A stretch of 64,000 nt of DNA from Ptiloglossa arizonensis. Taxonomy: Eukaryota > Arthropoda > Insecta > Hymenoptera > Colletidae. Made by a program: the position numbers and the translations under genes. The first letter of the stretch is position 1; every line of letters starts with the position of its first letter. A model generated the notes under the pieces. It was given only the letters and a program-made list of their open reading frames with translations. It made no database searches and had not been told where the DNA came from. The stretch is taken from assembly GCF_051014685.1 (NCBI RefSeq), contig NC_135056.1, forward strand, positions 7,998,001 to 8,062,000, read 5' to 3'. Positions 36,426-49,614 of this stretch are shown here, in pieces.

Positions 36426-37250
36426 GAACGATTCGCAACATCAGTATCCTTTAGAACTCAGTCTTGTTACTCGATTTATGACAATTTTCCAAGAAACTAT
36501 CATTCGGTTCTTTTCAACCTATAGATAATCTTCAAGATGAATGCTTGTTCTTTGAGCTCGATGTTTAGGTTCTTCTCTTATTCGATATCATCTAGAACTT
36601 ACGATTTAGGACAATTTTCCAAGAAACTATCAATCGGTTCTTTTCAACCTATAGACAATCTTCAAGATGAATACTTATTCTTTGAGCTCGATGTTTAGGT
36701 TCTTCTATTATTCGATATCATCTAGAACTTATGATTCATGACAATTTTCCAAGAAACTATCACTCGGTTCTTTTCAATCTATAGACAATCTTCAAGATGA
36801 ATACTTATTCTTTGAGCTCGATGTTTAAGTTCTTCTCTTATTCAGTATCCTTTAGAACTCGGCCTTGTTACTCGATTTATGACAATTTTCCAAGAAACTA
36901 TCACTCGGTTCTTTTCAACCTATAGACAATCTTCAAGATGAATACTTATTCTTTGAACTCGATGTTTAAGTTCTTCTCTTATTCAGTATCCTTTAGAACT
37001 AGGTCTTGTTACTCGATTTATGACAATTTTCCAAGAAACTATCACTCGGTTCTGTTCAACCTATAGACAATCTTCAAGATGAATGCTTGTTCTTTGAGCT
37101 CGATGTTTAGATTATTCTCTTATTCGATATCATCTGGAACCTATGATTTATGACAATTTTCCAAGAAACTATCACTCGGTTCTGTTCAACCTATAGATAA
37201 TCTTCAAGACGAATGCTTGTTCTTTGATCTGGATGATCGGGTTGTCCTCT
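36425..37250. repeat. 130/141-bp tandem array, six to seven copies, upstream of ABHD8
   Basis: ACAATTTTCCAAGAAACTAT occurs at 36481, 36611, 36741, 36882 or so, 37022 and 37152. Steps are 130, 130, 141, 140 and 130 bp. The longer units carry the block CTTGTTACTCGATTTATG instead of the ATCATCTAGAACTTATGATT form. Confidence 0.93.
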
Positions 37251-37254
37251 CATT

Positions 37255-40200
37255 CGGTCGTTAACGATGTTGCCCGTGACTTCGTTGTTGCTTCCAGAGA
37301 CTTTGCTCAATTTTGTTCTTCCAGGTTCGTCGTTCCAACGGATCGCAGCCACAGGCTTGCAACACTTTTCCTACGATTCCTGCAATCGTTGCTCGGTCAA
37401 ACGCGATTTCCCCACGAAAAACGAAAGTAACATTTCGCGTTGGCTCCTTCTGTTAAGTTGTTCACGGCTCGGCGAATCACCGACGATCGTTCCACCGTCA
37501 GCGCGTCTAATTGCTAGATTCGACGTTTCGACCTGCGAATAACAAGTTTAGTTAGAAGCTTGTAGCACCGTCTTGCGCGTGAATAACATTCCGCGCGATA
37601 ATATCTAGAACGCGCGGTGTGTTCCACTTGATAATCGAGAATGCAATTAACGTATTAATACGATGGATAATTCGTGGAGAAATTCTATTTTTCAATCGAT
37701 GGCAACGATATCGGGCCTGCACGAGCGAATACAGCCTGTTCGAACGGTAGCGAATCATTTTTTCACGAATCACCATTCGAACTCGATTCGTCGAGTCAAT
37801 TTTCCATACGATGACTATGCGTTTTCTTTAATTTCGAAACAATCGCCGTACGAAATCATCTCTGACGTTTCTATTCTAATCGTTCGTAACTTGGTTTTCT
37901 TTGCCCACGCGTAGCCCGGAGAGCAAGTGCTGTTGAACTCTAAACTAAAGATGTTACTTCGCATTGTTGTGTCGCAACCGTCTCGATACGTTTTAAATTC
38001 ACGTTTATCTATCATTCTGTTTAGAACCGTTGGCTTAAATAATTCGAAATAATTTATTCGATCTTGATACAACGTAAGGTTACTTTTCCTGAATCGTGCT
38101 CACGGAAAATGTTGCTTTCCCTTATCTGTTTCAATAATTACCGTCCAGGTCTCGTATTACTAAATGTGTGTAAGAATTCACCTACTGTTCCGTTTAAAAT
38201 TGTGCAACTTTCTATATGCAAACTTTGTTTGCTACGTACTATAGCGAAGTATTTCAGTCGATGATATTCAGAAACAAAAACTCGTACAGTTATTTTTCAT
38301 AGATACTTAGAAAATTACTTACGATCTAGTCAGTGGAGCAATCCGTGTATTGGCTATGTATTACCATATTTATTTGAATTAACGATCTCTAAGGTGTTAC
38401 TAGGCGAACGAAATAAAGCTGGTGAACACAAAAAATAACTGTACAACCGACGATGAAGAGAATCTTGAAACGAATAATGTTTTATCTGGATAAATATACA
38501 TTTGAATAACGTGGATGGGTGTAGCATTATTATACACGGACAAAAATTTAGTTAAAGCATTGTTTACCCGGTTAAAATTAATCTAGACAAACTTTTATTT
38601 ACGGTTGACAAATAATGATTATTCGAATGAGAGAATTTTATCTGGATAATTTTCCAGTTAAATATTTATTCTAAGGTGTTATTTAATACTGTTTGTCGTA
38701 ATTTGTTTCGTCGTTGACAAATCCATTGCAATTTTTGCTATTTCAATTTGCAAACGATAAGTCAATTGTTACATCGCGCCTTAATGCTGTTTCGCGTATT
38801 AGATGCACAAATGACGACCAGGAAGCAAAAATAGAACAAGAGAAAAGATCTTGCTTGATAATTTTCATTATTACGTCAACGAAGTCGAATACCAAGATGT
38901 GCAGTCTAAGCTGACGCATATACGTGCGATTGATAATGGCAAAATAATTGCGTTTATCTATTCACTAGTTCTTATTTGTTGCACGTGACACTCAACGATG
39001 CACACTGTCGTACAAATGAGAAGCACTGTACATTTTCCACGTTTAACAAATATTCATCAAACAATTGCATCTTATTAATACTGATTACATATTTATCTAA
39101 TATAAAAGTACATTGTAAGACAATCATAGATATCGAAAAAGTGTGAAATATTCATTTGATGAATTATAATAAGTGATAATTATGCTACTCATCGAGGTCA
39201 ATACATTATTATTGTTAGACATTGGCGTTCCTGTGAAAACTTCACTTTACGAGCAATTTTTAATACAAACGGAAAACGATCGTGTTTGTAACTAACTGTG
39301 CAATAAAATAATATTCGTTATCACGTTTCAATGGCCCGAAAGTTTCACGATTCGGTGTTGTCTTTTTAGTTTAATATTACGAGGGCATCACTTGTTAGAA
39401 TCTCGATTTTCTAACAATTTCTCCAAAAAAATACTCATTGTTGCAAAATACGAGAGTTGCAAGACACTTTTTAAAAGAAATTTATGAATTCAACCGATAT
39501 TGTAACATTGAACCAATGTTGTTAACGTTAATGACATTATTCATATATCTGTTTTGTATATCTGAAAGTCTCGCAGAATTGTCATTAGGAACTGGTAGAA
39601 AAACGTGGTTATTTATAAGTAACCTAATTTTGTGTTATAAAAGCAGAAAAATATATTAGCGGGTATATTTTCTAAATTATGTGACTTAAACAAACGTTAT
39701 TTAAATTACAAAATGAATACGAATGTTACAAATAATACATCGTTTATATTATTTCACGATTGTTATTAGTGAAAAATTTAAGAAAAGTAACTGTTCTGCG
39801 TAAGATACATTATTTATGAGAGCATGACGAAAGGCGTTGTTTCGAATAAAAAAAAAACGATAGAAAATTATTTGGTTGGAAATACAGTAACGAAATAATT
39901 CAGAAAAAAAATAATTTGCTCGTCCAAACAACCGAGCATATAAATTCCTGAAATAAATATTTGATTACGTAAGATAATTTATTACACCAATAATCGTTCG
40001 CGAAATATTAAAATAATATCCTGGTTGGTTTAAAATAGTTTTGCGAAATTATAACTGCATTCAGATTGATAGTAAGCCTGTATTAATTTTTTAAAGGGAA
40101 ATGCAACAATTTGTAACCATAAAGTCAGAAACGAAAAATTTATTGTCGTTCACATATACATATAGCCGACAGTGTATGCAATGCATAATATTAAATAATA

Positions 40201-41335
40201 ATGAGTATAGTCTAGAAAACCACCATCCGAGGAAAAGGAAATAACTGTATTTATATTAATAAAACAATTCAATGTTCTGTTTCGCTTAAGACACTCTATC
40301 TATTATACTGGATAACAATACAACAGTACTAGTATTTTACATTCTCGTAAATCCCTGAACCTAATCGATTAATTTTTATCCAGCTGCCAATGAAACGCGA
40401 TACAAATTAATTAAATGAATTATAGAAAAAAAATAATTCGAGTGCAACATTACAGTTTTCGTCTTTGAAATTTACCACACATCGTTTGTGAGATTAAACG
40501 AAGTAAGAAAAGTACACGATGATAAAGGGACTAAACGAAATACGAATAACAAAAGTATTTTTACGAGTAAAGGAAAAGAAAACGAGATACAAGAAAGAAA
40601 GATACGGAAAAATCAGGACGCGTAAAGCAGTTAAGAAAGAATAAAAAATATCGTGTGGTATAATCCTTTTATAGTAACCTAAAATAATAACGAATTCGTT
40701 ATCGTCGATTGTTGTTATTTCTTAAATATGTATCATAAATTTTCCACTGTCCATGCTCCTTTCGCTCTCTCATTGTCGTCAAACTAGTTATCAGGATTTA
40801 CTTTTCATATTTCCCGCGCAACGTGATCTCGTTTAAAAACGAATATGAGCCGTTTTCCAAGATATTCCGATCAGGTTTTGCGTATTTACGGCACCGAGGT
40901 GTGGTGTGTCACAATTAAATGTCAGTTATACACCTTTTTTCAAACATATGTAAATTCGCTGATGGAAAGTTCGATACGTGTACTTCCTAGCTACATACAT
41001 ACGCACTCGCGTACGCAGAGTGAGAGTATACTTCATTACTTTATGCCTACCATCCTCGATATAATTACGTCCACGATCCGTGTCCATTATGCAGGTTATT
41101 CGAATAAATCAGCTCTCGGCATGCCAGCCGGTTAGTCATGGAACTACGAACGTCAGCCTCGAAACGATTTTTCCTCAAGAACCGAGAACATAACGCGCAT
41201 TAAAATGAGAAACCTTGCTGTGTTTAAGAGGAAACGTGTCAGAACAAACGTCTCTACGTAGCAACGAATAGTGTTGCTTGAACATGGACACGTTTCAATT
41301 CTCCCTTAATTACTTTTCTTTAATACTAATCACGA
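37255..41335. other. Intergenic, no gene seen
   Basis: About 4 kb, GC-moderate at first (37.25-38.0 kb) and then AT-rich. Short frames have no domain, signal peptide or splice-consistent context. No array was found. Confidence 0.45.
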
Positions 41336-41339
41336 ATAA

Positions 41340-42430
41340 CCGTGTAACACAGTCTGCGCCTATTCTGTACCACGCCAGCGGAACGCAGTTCCTTATTCCA
41401 CGGTAGCTTAACAATAACATTCTTGTCGCGCAAAAACTTCGAAAAGAAAACTAGTCCGATATTCAACGTGCAGTTGTTGAATCTCTGCGATCCTCTGAAA
41501 TATCGGTACTATGTTCGTGCAGCACACGCCCCGCGGCAAGCATCCCAGTATTATACTTGCCCTTTGAACCCTGGCTGTCGACCGCCTTTTTTCCGCGCCG
41601 CGCACACAGTAGGCACACGTCGCTGAAGCGTGGTTCAAAGTTGACTGCGAGCTTCTCTCATCCCTCGTACACTCGGCGACCACTTGTTGCTTCGGCCAGT
41701 GATTCTCACCTCGTAACGGAGACACTCAGAAAATCGTCTTTAGCTCGGAACACGCGCGATCACTCGCGCACAATGCTTCCTGCGTTAACGCGTACATTAA
41801 ACCGTCAATTGGCACTTCCTCTCGGCGCAGACTGTTCTCGCGGACGAAAATCGGACGTCGGGAACGCGATCCGCGAGGGGCCACTTTCACGAGATACGAA
41901 AGCTGCCCGACGGGGGTACACGTTCGAAATTCATGTTCACTGGCCCGTTTTTTTTTGCCGATTATTCGCAGGATACGAACGCGACGGACACTCTTTCGAC
42001 ACGGTTGGTCGCGTGTCAACGTCCACAACGGTTCTCGGCGACGGTAGAAACATCCACGAGGAGACCGCGTTACCGAGGGCGCAGAAGAGCCGGTCGTCGA
42101 AGTACACCGTGTGGCAGAGCCTCGTCGACTGTATGCACGTCGAGGTAGCGCGCATTTTCGTGGGCGTGGAGCGGCGAATTAAAACGGGAAAATTAAGGAC
42201 GATTGACACTGAACCGCCGCACGTCGGGTCACGGCGGCCATTGCGCGTCCCGAGGCACACGCACGCCGCGCACACGAGTCAGCGCCACCCCACTTCGCGC
42301 GCTTTCCTACACGGTGTCCTGACATTCCTGCGCGCTCCTTCCTCACCCACGAGTGCCTCGTTTTTCGCAATCTTTTATTACTTTCGGTTAGACACTTTTT
42401 TTATATTTTTAACCGTTCTTCTTCAATGAA
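41340..42430. promoter_or_regulatory. GC/CpG-rich island, probable promoter
   Basis: The strongest compositional island in the window. Open frames occur on both strands simultaneously, including 290 codons on plus (41557-42429). They are arginine-, serine- and threonine-rich without domains, as expected of GC-rich noncoding DNA. The island may hold the first noncoding exon and promoter of the ABHD8-like gene (minus strand, 5 kb away) or of an unseen transcript. The direction is not decided by sequence. Confidence 0.4.
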
Positions 42431-42434
42431 TCGT

Positions 42435-43415
42435 TATCGACAATTTGCGCAACACCTTAACGATGAAACGAAACCGTAGCGAAGCTATCGACTTGCTGTT
42501 TAGAACGAGATTGTAGGTTAGGAGAAACGGCGGGAGAAAGAATAAACTGCACGCAGGAAAAAGTTGTCAGGTATGCACGAATATGGTATTCTAAGTGGCT
42601 AGGGTAAAACATTACCGCCGAGAGAAATAGTTGTGTCGATTTGAAAATATTGTAATATTCAACGAGTTTCGCGAAAGTTTATACAATATCTACCGAGGAT
42701 TTGAATAATCGTTTCGTGTTTCGAGAAACATTTTAATAGAACTGGATGAATATTTATGCGTATAAATATTCACAACTGTAATTTTGTTCAGATTATAAAT
42801 GTAAATTCAGCAACAAGTTGATCGCGCGATTAATCACTGATGACCAACTTGTAGCACGGGTTTTCGTATAAAAATGTGTCTGAAAATAACACTGCAAAGT
42901 GCACGATTCAGATCTTTATACGTACGAATTTCTCACGAATGTACGTGTATATGGATCGATGCCGGAGTAATATTACATTTTCAAAAAGATTCGTTTATTT
43001 ATAGTGTACTCGACTAATCCAACAGTACTCGATTTTGACAATTTCGAACCAGACGATAATTTACGTATATCTATGTAACATTTGCGATGCTTTTACCCTA
43101 TTACTAAAAGCGCTAACAAGAAAATAATTATCAAGAGTACTTCGATTACCAAAAAAGACCGTTAAGTCGATGAAAATTGTATACAATAGTTCTCTTCAAT
43201 GGCAAATCTTATTTTCCTATCTATCTGTTGTTTTTCTTTTACAGATTTTACATTATTGTATAATCAATTAAACAAAAATATGTGTACACATGAACAATTC
43301 CATCTTGGACACGTTTCGAGGTTTTCAATTTTCACATACCTCGGTAAAATAAACGTGTCTTCTCAAAGTTCGATTATCGTTAATTAACTTGGACACTGTT
43401 ATTGATATATATATA
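42435..43415. other. Intergenic, AT-rich, no gene seen
   Basis: No array, inverted repeat or coding-like frame that I can support. Confidence 0.45.
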
Positions 43416-43420
43416 TAATA

Positions 43421-43779
43421 AATTTTTTTCGAAAAATTTAAGCCGATCGAAATTTGAGTAAACATTTGACGAATATTGTTCCTTTCGAATTCGATATTTA
43501 GACACGATTTGTTTTTTGAAATTTGAGTAAACATTTGACGAATATTGTTCTTTTCGAATTCGATATTTAGACACGATATTTTTTTTTGAAATTTGAGTAA
43601 ACATTTGACGAATATTGTTCCTTTCAAATTCGAATATATATAAGTTCCTTTCGAATATATATATTCAAGAAAAATTACATTAAACAAAAAATCGTGTCTA
43701 AATATCGAATTCGAAAGGGACAATATTCGTCAAATGTTTAGTCAAATTTCGATCGGCTTAAATTTTTCGAAAAAAATTT
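43421..43779. mobile_element. Fold-back element with about 90-bp arms and internal arm copies
   Basis: The left arm (43421-43510, AATTTTTTTCGAAAAATTTA and on) is matched in inverted order by 43689-43779. Between the arms are two more partial direct copies of the inner part of the left arm (core GAGTAAACATTTGACGAATA). The whole can fold into a long stem. Open frames across it on the minus strand repeat MFTQIS and SKYRIRK-type peptides for this reason only. It looks like a non-autonomous fold-back transposon. Confidence 0.8.
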
Positions 43780-43834
43780 TTTTTTCGCTGTAGGTTGTGT
43801 AAAATAAGGGACCGTAATTCCGAGCCACCCGGTA

Positions 43835-44465
43835 TATGCTGTCGGTCCGGTAAGAATCCATTGCGTTGAAAGCGCAGCGTGCTGTTCTCTCTAGCACGGT
43901 GCCCGTTACTTTTGCTCCGTGCTCACGTCACAGGAACCGAGGCTCTGTCCCCTCCCATAATCAGTTTTGGTACCACAGTCTCATCAGGCAACAGTATATC
44001 CTTGATCGAAGAAGTGCAATCTAACCGAACGAATCCAAAATGAACGTGTCGCTCCAATTGATATCTTTTAATAATTGGCCATACACAAACGTGTATGTTC
44101 GTTCTGATGATTTTTATATATTTTGCTAGTTTAAATATACTTCCTCACAAATCTATTTACGTACATAAAATCTACACTGGAACGTATGTATATCGGAAGG
44201 AAAATATTACGCGAAAGATTAGTAATGGAAATGGAATGAAATAAAAGTACGTACAGATTAGAAAACGGTTGCGCGTAATGGTGTGTACATACGATTAATT
44301 TTTCACAGAAATGTGGCACAATGTACTACAAAATGGTGATAGATAATCTTTTATCCAAGTAATAGATACCAAATGAACGATTATTCATTGGCTAGATTAG
44401 TTGTTTACAGTTGATAATTTTCTATCTGAAGAATCTGGGTTAGTTATATATTCATACTATTAATC
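43835..44465. repeat. Duplicated block, copy A, with conserved hairpins
   Basis: This block matches copy B at 48266-49610. The best-conserved part runs from GTCCGGTAAGAATCCATTGC to about 44035. It contains GCGTGCT (43877-43883), AGCACGG (43893-43899) and CCGTGCT (43917-43923). The middle element can pair with either neighbour. Reading frames are not conserved between copies, so it is noncoding or an old element. It begins just past the fold-back element. Confidence 0.8.
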
Positions 44466-44469
44466 GTTC

Positions 44470-47400
44470 AAATAGAGCATGTTTCATCTATTAGGTGCAC
44501 CAGGAAGAAGAAGTCCGTATTGTTAGAATGGAATTCTATTTAAATAATAGACGAAGCGTAAAAATGTTGCATATTTATTTGTTTCTGTACGACGTTACGG
44601 TTGTGCAACTTTTTCATCGAAAACCAATTCATTCGATCGAATAAATATTAATTTAAGCAATGTCCCAGATCTGTACGAAACATGTGTAATATTGTCGATT
44701 TCTTATTTCGTTGGATTAAAATTCAAACATTACCCCATTTTATTTGCATAAAATGTTTACTGCACGTAATGCGCGATGTGCACTCCGAACGTTCGCAGCA
44801 AAATTATAATAATTTAATAACACTGCAATGCTCGTTCGCGTTTTGAGATCTAAAGAAAGCAGCGTTTCTTTTTTGAAAGTACTCGAGATTAGCTTATAAA
44901 CCTTTGATCTTTCATTAAAATAGCGTTTGTTCTACATCGCGATCGCAGCAGGATGAGAAACCGCGGTGCATGTACCGGAAACGGGTAAATATCTAGTTCC
45001 TGTAAAAGAAAGCAGCGGCAATGGAAAATAATTTTGTGTGTCCGTCGAGTGTTTCTCTTCTGCGTTGTTTCCAGTGAAATCTCGACAGTGGCATTCGACG
45101 ATTCTTCTTGGAACGAAACTGATTTCTTAACTCGATGCTCGAACGATTTTTAAAGGATATTAAATCGTATTTGCATAGCAATCGTTTACTGTATATGCAA
45201 AATATTTAAATTGCGTAAACGCTCAATGTCCGATCGATAGGCGTGTAATCTAATCGAAAAAGAGTACGATGAAAACGTTGATACTTCCGTAATTATTTAG
45301 CGAAGCAAAGAGATACAGCGATCTTTTTTGTTTAGAGGGAAATTGCTAAATTACAGATTGCAGCCATTGAAATTATAGCAGCAAAGTTAATGCGATTTAG
45401 CTTATTACGTTGACCAGGTCTTTCCTCATCCACATGTATGTTCATTTCTATGCAAATAGCTTTTCCTGTGATTAATAATTGCTTCGAATACATCACGTGT
45501 ATTCTTTCTATCGAGCGACTTAAAATACGAGATTTGCGTGTAAGTGAATTATGCCTTAACTATGCAGATTTAAGGAAAAAAGTAAAACACTGAAGGACAA
45601 GGAAAGCAATGTTAATAGTAACACTGCCTGATCAAAATGAAGGATAGAATTTTAGCACGTATGACGACGTGCTCCCGCTGATCGAACGGTACTAATAAAA
45701 CGAGGTTAAACATTAATGGTAATGTACAATTTTGAAAGTCACACTAAACGGATATTATAGAATATGCTTTATGATAACGTGGTACACCGTAGAGTAAGTT
45801 AGAGAAGTATTCGTATTCCGTGAACTTTTCACCCAAAATGTTTTCTATATTGTGAAGGAAACTCTGAAAAGAATGTATTTCGTTGATTGAATTTTCAAAC
45901 AATACATAGTTTATTAAGGAAGAAAATATGATGGAACTTGTCAGTGTTATTGAATAATTGCAAAATTTTTCCCTGCACTCGAAACAAACGTTTCAGGTAA
46001 CGCAATACATTTTTGGAAAGTGTACACGAAGCATAATAATTATATACTACTTCCACCCCTGCAATTGTTTGATTAACGTTGTTAAAAAACTAAGTCACTT
46101 GCACAGTACTTGAAGTCTCAATTGTAACACTTCTAACACCAATTCCAGATTAAACATTTAGCAAGATTAAGACGGTGAAGGGTAATAACCTCAAATAGTC
46201 ATTTGTGCACTCGTAATAACACGACTGTTTCTTTGTTAATAATTGATCACGTGTGTATCCGTACCGCACACATTTCCGACTTTGTTAACGTTTACTTGCG
46301 TTGTACCTCTATTAGCCTTTTCTCTATTTTACCTTGTCAATGTTTGGCGTACAATTTCTAAATTCAAATTCTTTGTTCCGTTGGAACAAGATGAAAGTAA
46401 GAGGAACGAAATTTGTCTAAATTGCACACCCTGAAAATTGATCCAACTTTTGTGTAATATAATTGTTTACGAGTGCAAAGGAAGGCTAAAATTTCGCGAT
46501 GATATAATAGTTACCGTAGAACGCTCTGTGTGTACACAGTTATACAGCACGTTTCATACATGCAAAATAAGAATAGCTTTAATTATGTGATACGACTGAC
46601 AATTGCTCATAATACGACACAGTAAGCAAATTACCCATTTGTTCTCAAAACTCGAGGAAACCGATCATGGTGGAGTCTTGCAATTGGATTGCACCTATTT
46701 CCAGACTTGGTTCTTCCATTATTTATTTTTAGTCACAAATACGGTAATTTATGCTAGCGTATCGCCACGTTTTACGAGAAAACCACATGCTTGATTAGAA
46801 AATGCGCACAGTTACGGAACATTAATATTCTGGTCGCCATCTTTGTACCGTATGAACAACGATTAAAATTATTTTCAGCGACTGCAATACGGGACCGTGA
46901 CCCAAAACATAGAAAATGTTAACACATATTTCTCTTCTAAGATCGTGATCGTTGTGAAATGGGTTACTTGTTTTTTGTCCAATTTTTCATGCCGTTTTAA
47001 GGATGTCTTTGATGTATTTGCATTCCAGAGCACAACAATGCTTAATTACTTGTATAACGCGAATGTCACTTGTAAATCTACCATTTGATTGTCCGTCGGT
47101 TTGAAATCACGACTGACGTCAAATCTAACGTACACGTTAATTGTGTTATCAAGAACGTGAAATATTATTGGTTGATTGTACGATCGTACGTTAAGATTTA
47201 TACGTTAGCCTATTGCGTAGCTCGGTGTAAAACGATTTGAAAATAATCAGGCAGCAATATTACTAAAATTTCAAATACTAATTTCAACTTTCATTTGGGA
47301 CTTTAGAAATCGTACAAAATAATGCAATATCGTAATCGATATTTATCTTACGTTGGGAAAATAATACAAAATATTCAAGCATCCAAGAAATTCTGATTTC

Positions 47401-48260
47401 GAACTCGCTTGTTTCAAACTCTCGAAGTTTGTTTGTTAAAATTAGAATCGCCTTGCGCATGAGAATACTAATCACTCTTGAGTTATCTGTTTATGCATAC
47501 AGTACGTGTTGACTGATATAAATATAGAAAGTGATAACATACGTATTCATTTTGAAAGATTTACGATTAACGTGTTACCAATTTATCTTAACATTCTCAT
47601 TTAGAAAATGAGAGAGAAAGAAGTTAGAAAATGCAAGGGGAAATTATATACATATTAACGATCGCGAAACTTTTTATATTTTAACTTTATAATAGAACGA
47701 AAGGGTGGACGGAAATACAGGACCGTCCAGTCGCATCGTTTATAATAGTTTTAATTACAGAGAAAACATACGTTGCGAGGACACGACGGGTCGAAAAAGA
47801 CCCGAGGAGTACACCAGAGTAGCTAAACTGTGTCATTGTGCGCGTATTTGTGTGCGTTTGAACAAGTTTCGAGAGCTCGGATAGAATTCTCAGTAAGAAA
47901 GTGGAAATCGAGAAAATTTCACATAATTTGTATCTTTTTCAATCTTTTCCAATTTAGTATAGGTTCTCCGCATAATCTGTGTCTTCTTCAATCTTTCCCA
48001 ATTTAATATAGTTTCTTCGCGTAATTCGTATCTTTTACAATCTCTTCGATTCAATGCATGGAATATACACTGAACACTTTCGTTAGCCCGATTCGGAAGA
48101 ATTTAGCGTAAGTGTTACAAAAAATATCTCCTTCAGTACCAATAGATTCCAAATTCGAAACGATCAATAATAATCGAATCTTTATTCAAATTTTGAAGTT
48201 TTCGAAAATTGTTCTCGATGGTACAAGTAGAGTGAAATAAATGACTGCAATTTTGAGACG
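44470..48260. other. Intergenic, no gene seen
   Basis: Nearly 4 kb of AT-rich DNA with only short random-looking frames. A small hairpin CGGGTCGAAAAAGACCCG lies near 47790. Confidence 0.45.
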
Positions 48261-48265
48261 ATCGG

Positions 48266-49610
48266 TACATATGCTGCTGGTCCGGTAAGAATCCATTGCA
48301 TTGAAAACGCAGCGTGCTGTTCCCTCTAGCACGGTGCCCGTTACTTTTGCTTCGTGCTCACGTCACAGGAACTAAGACTTTGTCCCTTCCCATAATCAGT
48401 TTTGGTATTACAGTTTCATCAGGCAACAGTATACCCCTGACTGTAGAAGTGCAATCTAACCGAACGAATCTAAAATAAACCCATCGCTCCATTAATTAAT
48501 GTCTTTCAATATTTGACCACACACAAAAGAGCACGTTCATTCTGATAATTTTTATATACTTTGCTGCTTTGGACAAAATAATGAATATGATTTTATGGTA
48601 CAGGCACTTACATAGTACAATCCCCATTGTAGTTACATTCACTTTTACTTTAATAATTACACTTTATAAATAATTCCTAATCGAACATTTTTCCACATTT
48701 TCAATGATCCAAAATAAACCCATCGCTCCATTAATTAATGTCTTTCAATATTTGACCACACACAAAAGAGCACGTTCATTCTGATAATTTTTATATACTT
48801 TGCTGCTTTGGACAAAATAATGAATATGATTTTATGGTACAGGCACTTACATAGTACAATCCCCATTGTAGTTACATTCACTTTTACTTTAATAATTACA
48901 CTTTAGAAATAATTCCTAATCGAACATTTGTCCACATTTTCAATGATCCAAAATAAACCCATCGCTCCATTAATTAATGTCTTTCAATATTTGACCATAC
49001 ACAAAAGAACATGTTCATTCTGATAATTTTTATATATTTTGCTGCTTTGGACAAAATAATGAATATGATTTTATTGTACAAGTACTTACATAGTACAATC
49101 CCCATTGTATAATAGTTACATTTACTTTTACTTTAATAATTACACTTTATAAGTAATTCCTGATCGAACATTTTTCTACATTTTCAATGATAGGAAAAGG
49201 TGTTGGAAAGTAGGCAACGCAGATATTTGAGTTATGAAAAACATATATAAATATTTACATAATATGTAAGTATAAATTATAAAACTTATTACAAGCGTCA
49301 ATGTCACGCATACGTGTATCGAATAAATACATTATACAAAGGATTAGCAATACCAAATGGAAGTGGAATGAAATAAAGAATATACACCGATTAAAAAATG
49401 GTTAAAAATAATGGGTGTTTCGATCTATAGATACGATCGATTTTTCACAGAAATATGGTGCAATCCTATTACAAAACGGTGATAAATAATTTTGTATCCA
49501 AGTAATAGATACCAAATGGATACCTCTTTATTTACTGAATTAGTTATTTACAACTGATAATTTTTTACCTCAAGTGTCTGGGTTAGTTATATATTCGTAA
49601 TATTAATCTG
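48266..49610. repeat. Duplicated block, copy B, interrupted by a 239-bp array
   Basis: The left part (48266-48555) matches 43835-44125, and the right part (about 49350-49610) matches 44215-44465, including AGTAATAGATACCAAATG. Between them lies the 239-bp array that copy A lacks. The hairpin elements are kept: GCGTGCT 48312-48318, AGCACGG 48328-48334 and TCGTGCT 48352-48358. The last has one change that converts a G-C pair to G-U. Confidence 0.8.
48472..49190. repeat. 239-bp tandem array, three copies
   Basis: AAAATAAACCCATCGCTCCA occurs at 48472, 48711 and 48950. The unit ends in TTTCAATGAT. The first two copies are nearly identical and the third more diverged. The array lies inside duplicated block B. 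Confidence 0.95.
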
Positions 49611-49614
49611 TGTG

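Noticed and set aside
41557..42429. 290-codon plus-strand frame
   Set aside because: Overlapping frames are open on both strands of a GC-rich island; the product has no domain and looks like noncoding GC-rich sequence.
43325..43723. Minus-strand frame with repeated MFTQIS-type peptide
   Set aside because: Explained by the internal copies of the fold-back element's arm.
43850..44040. Duplicated block as a protein-coding exon
   Set aside because: Differences between the copies are not concentrated at third positions and no common frame with splice sites exists.
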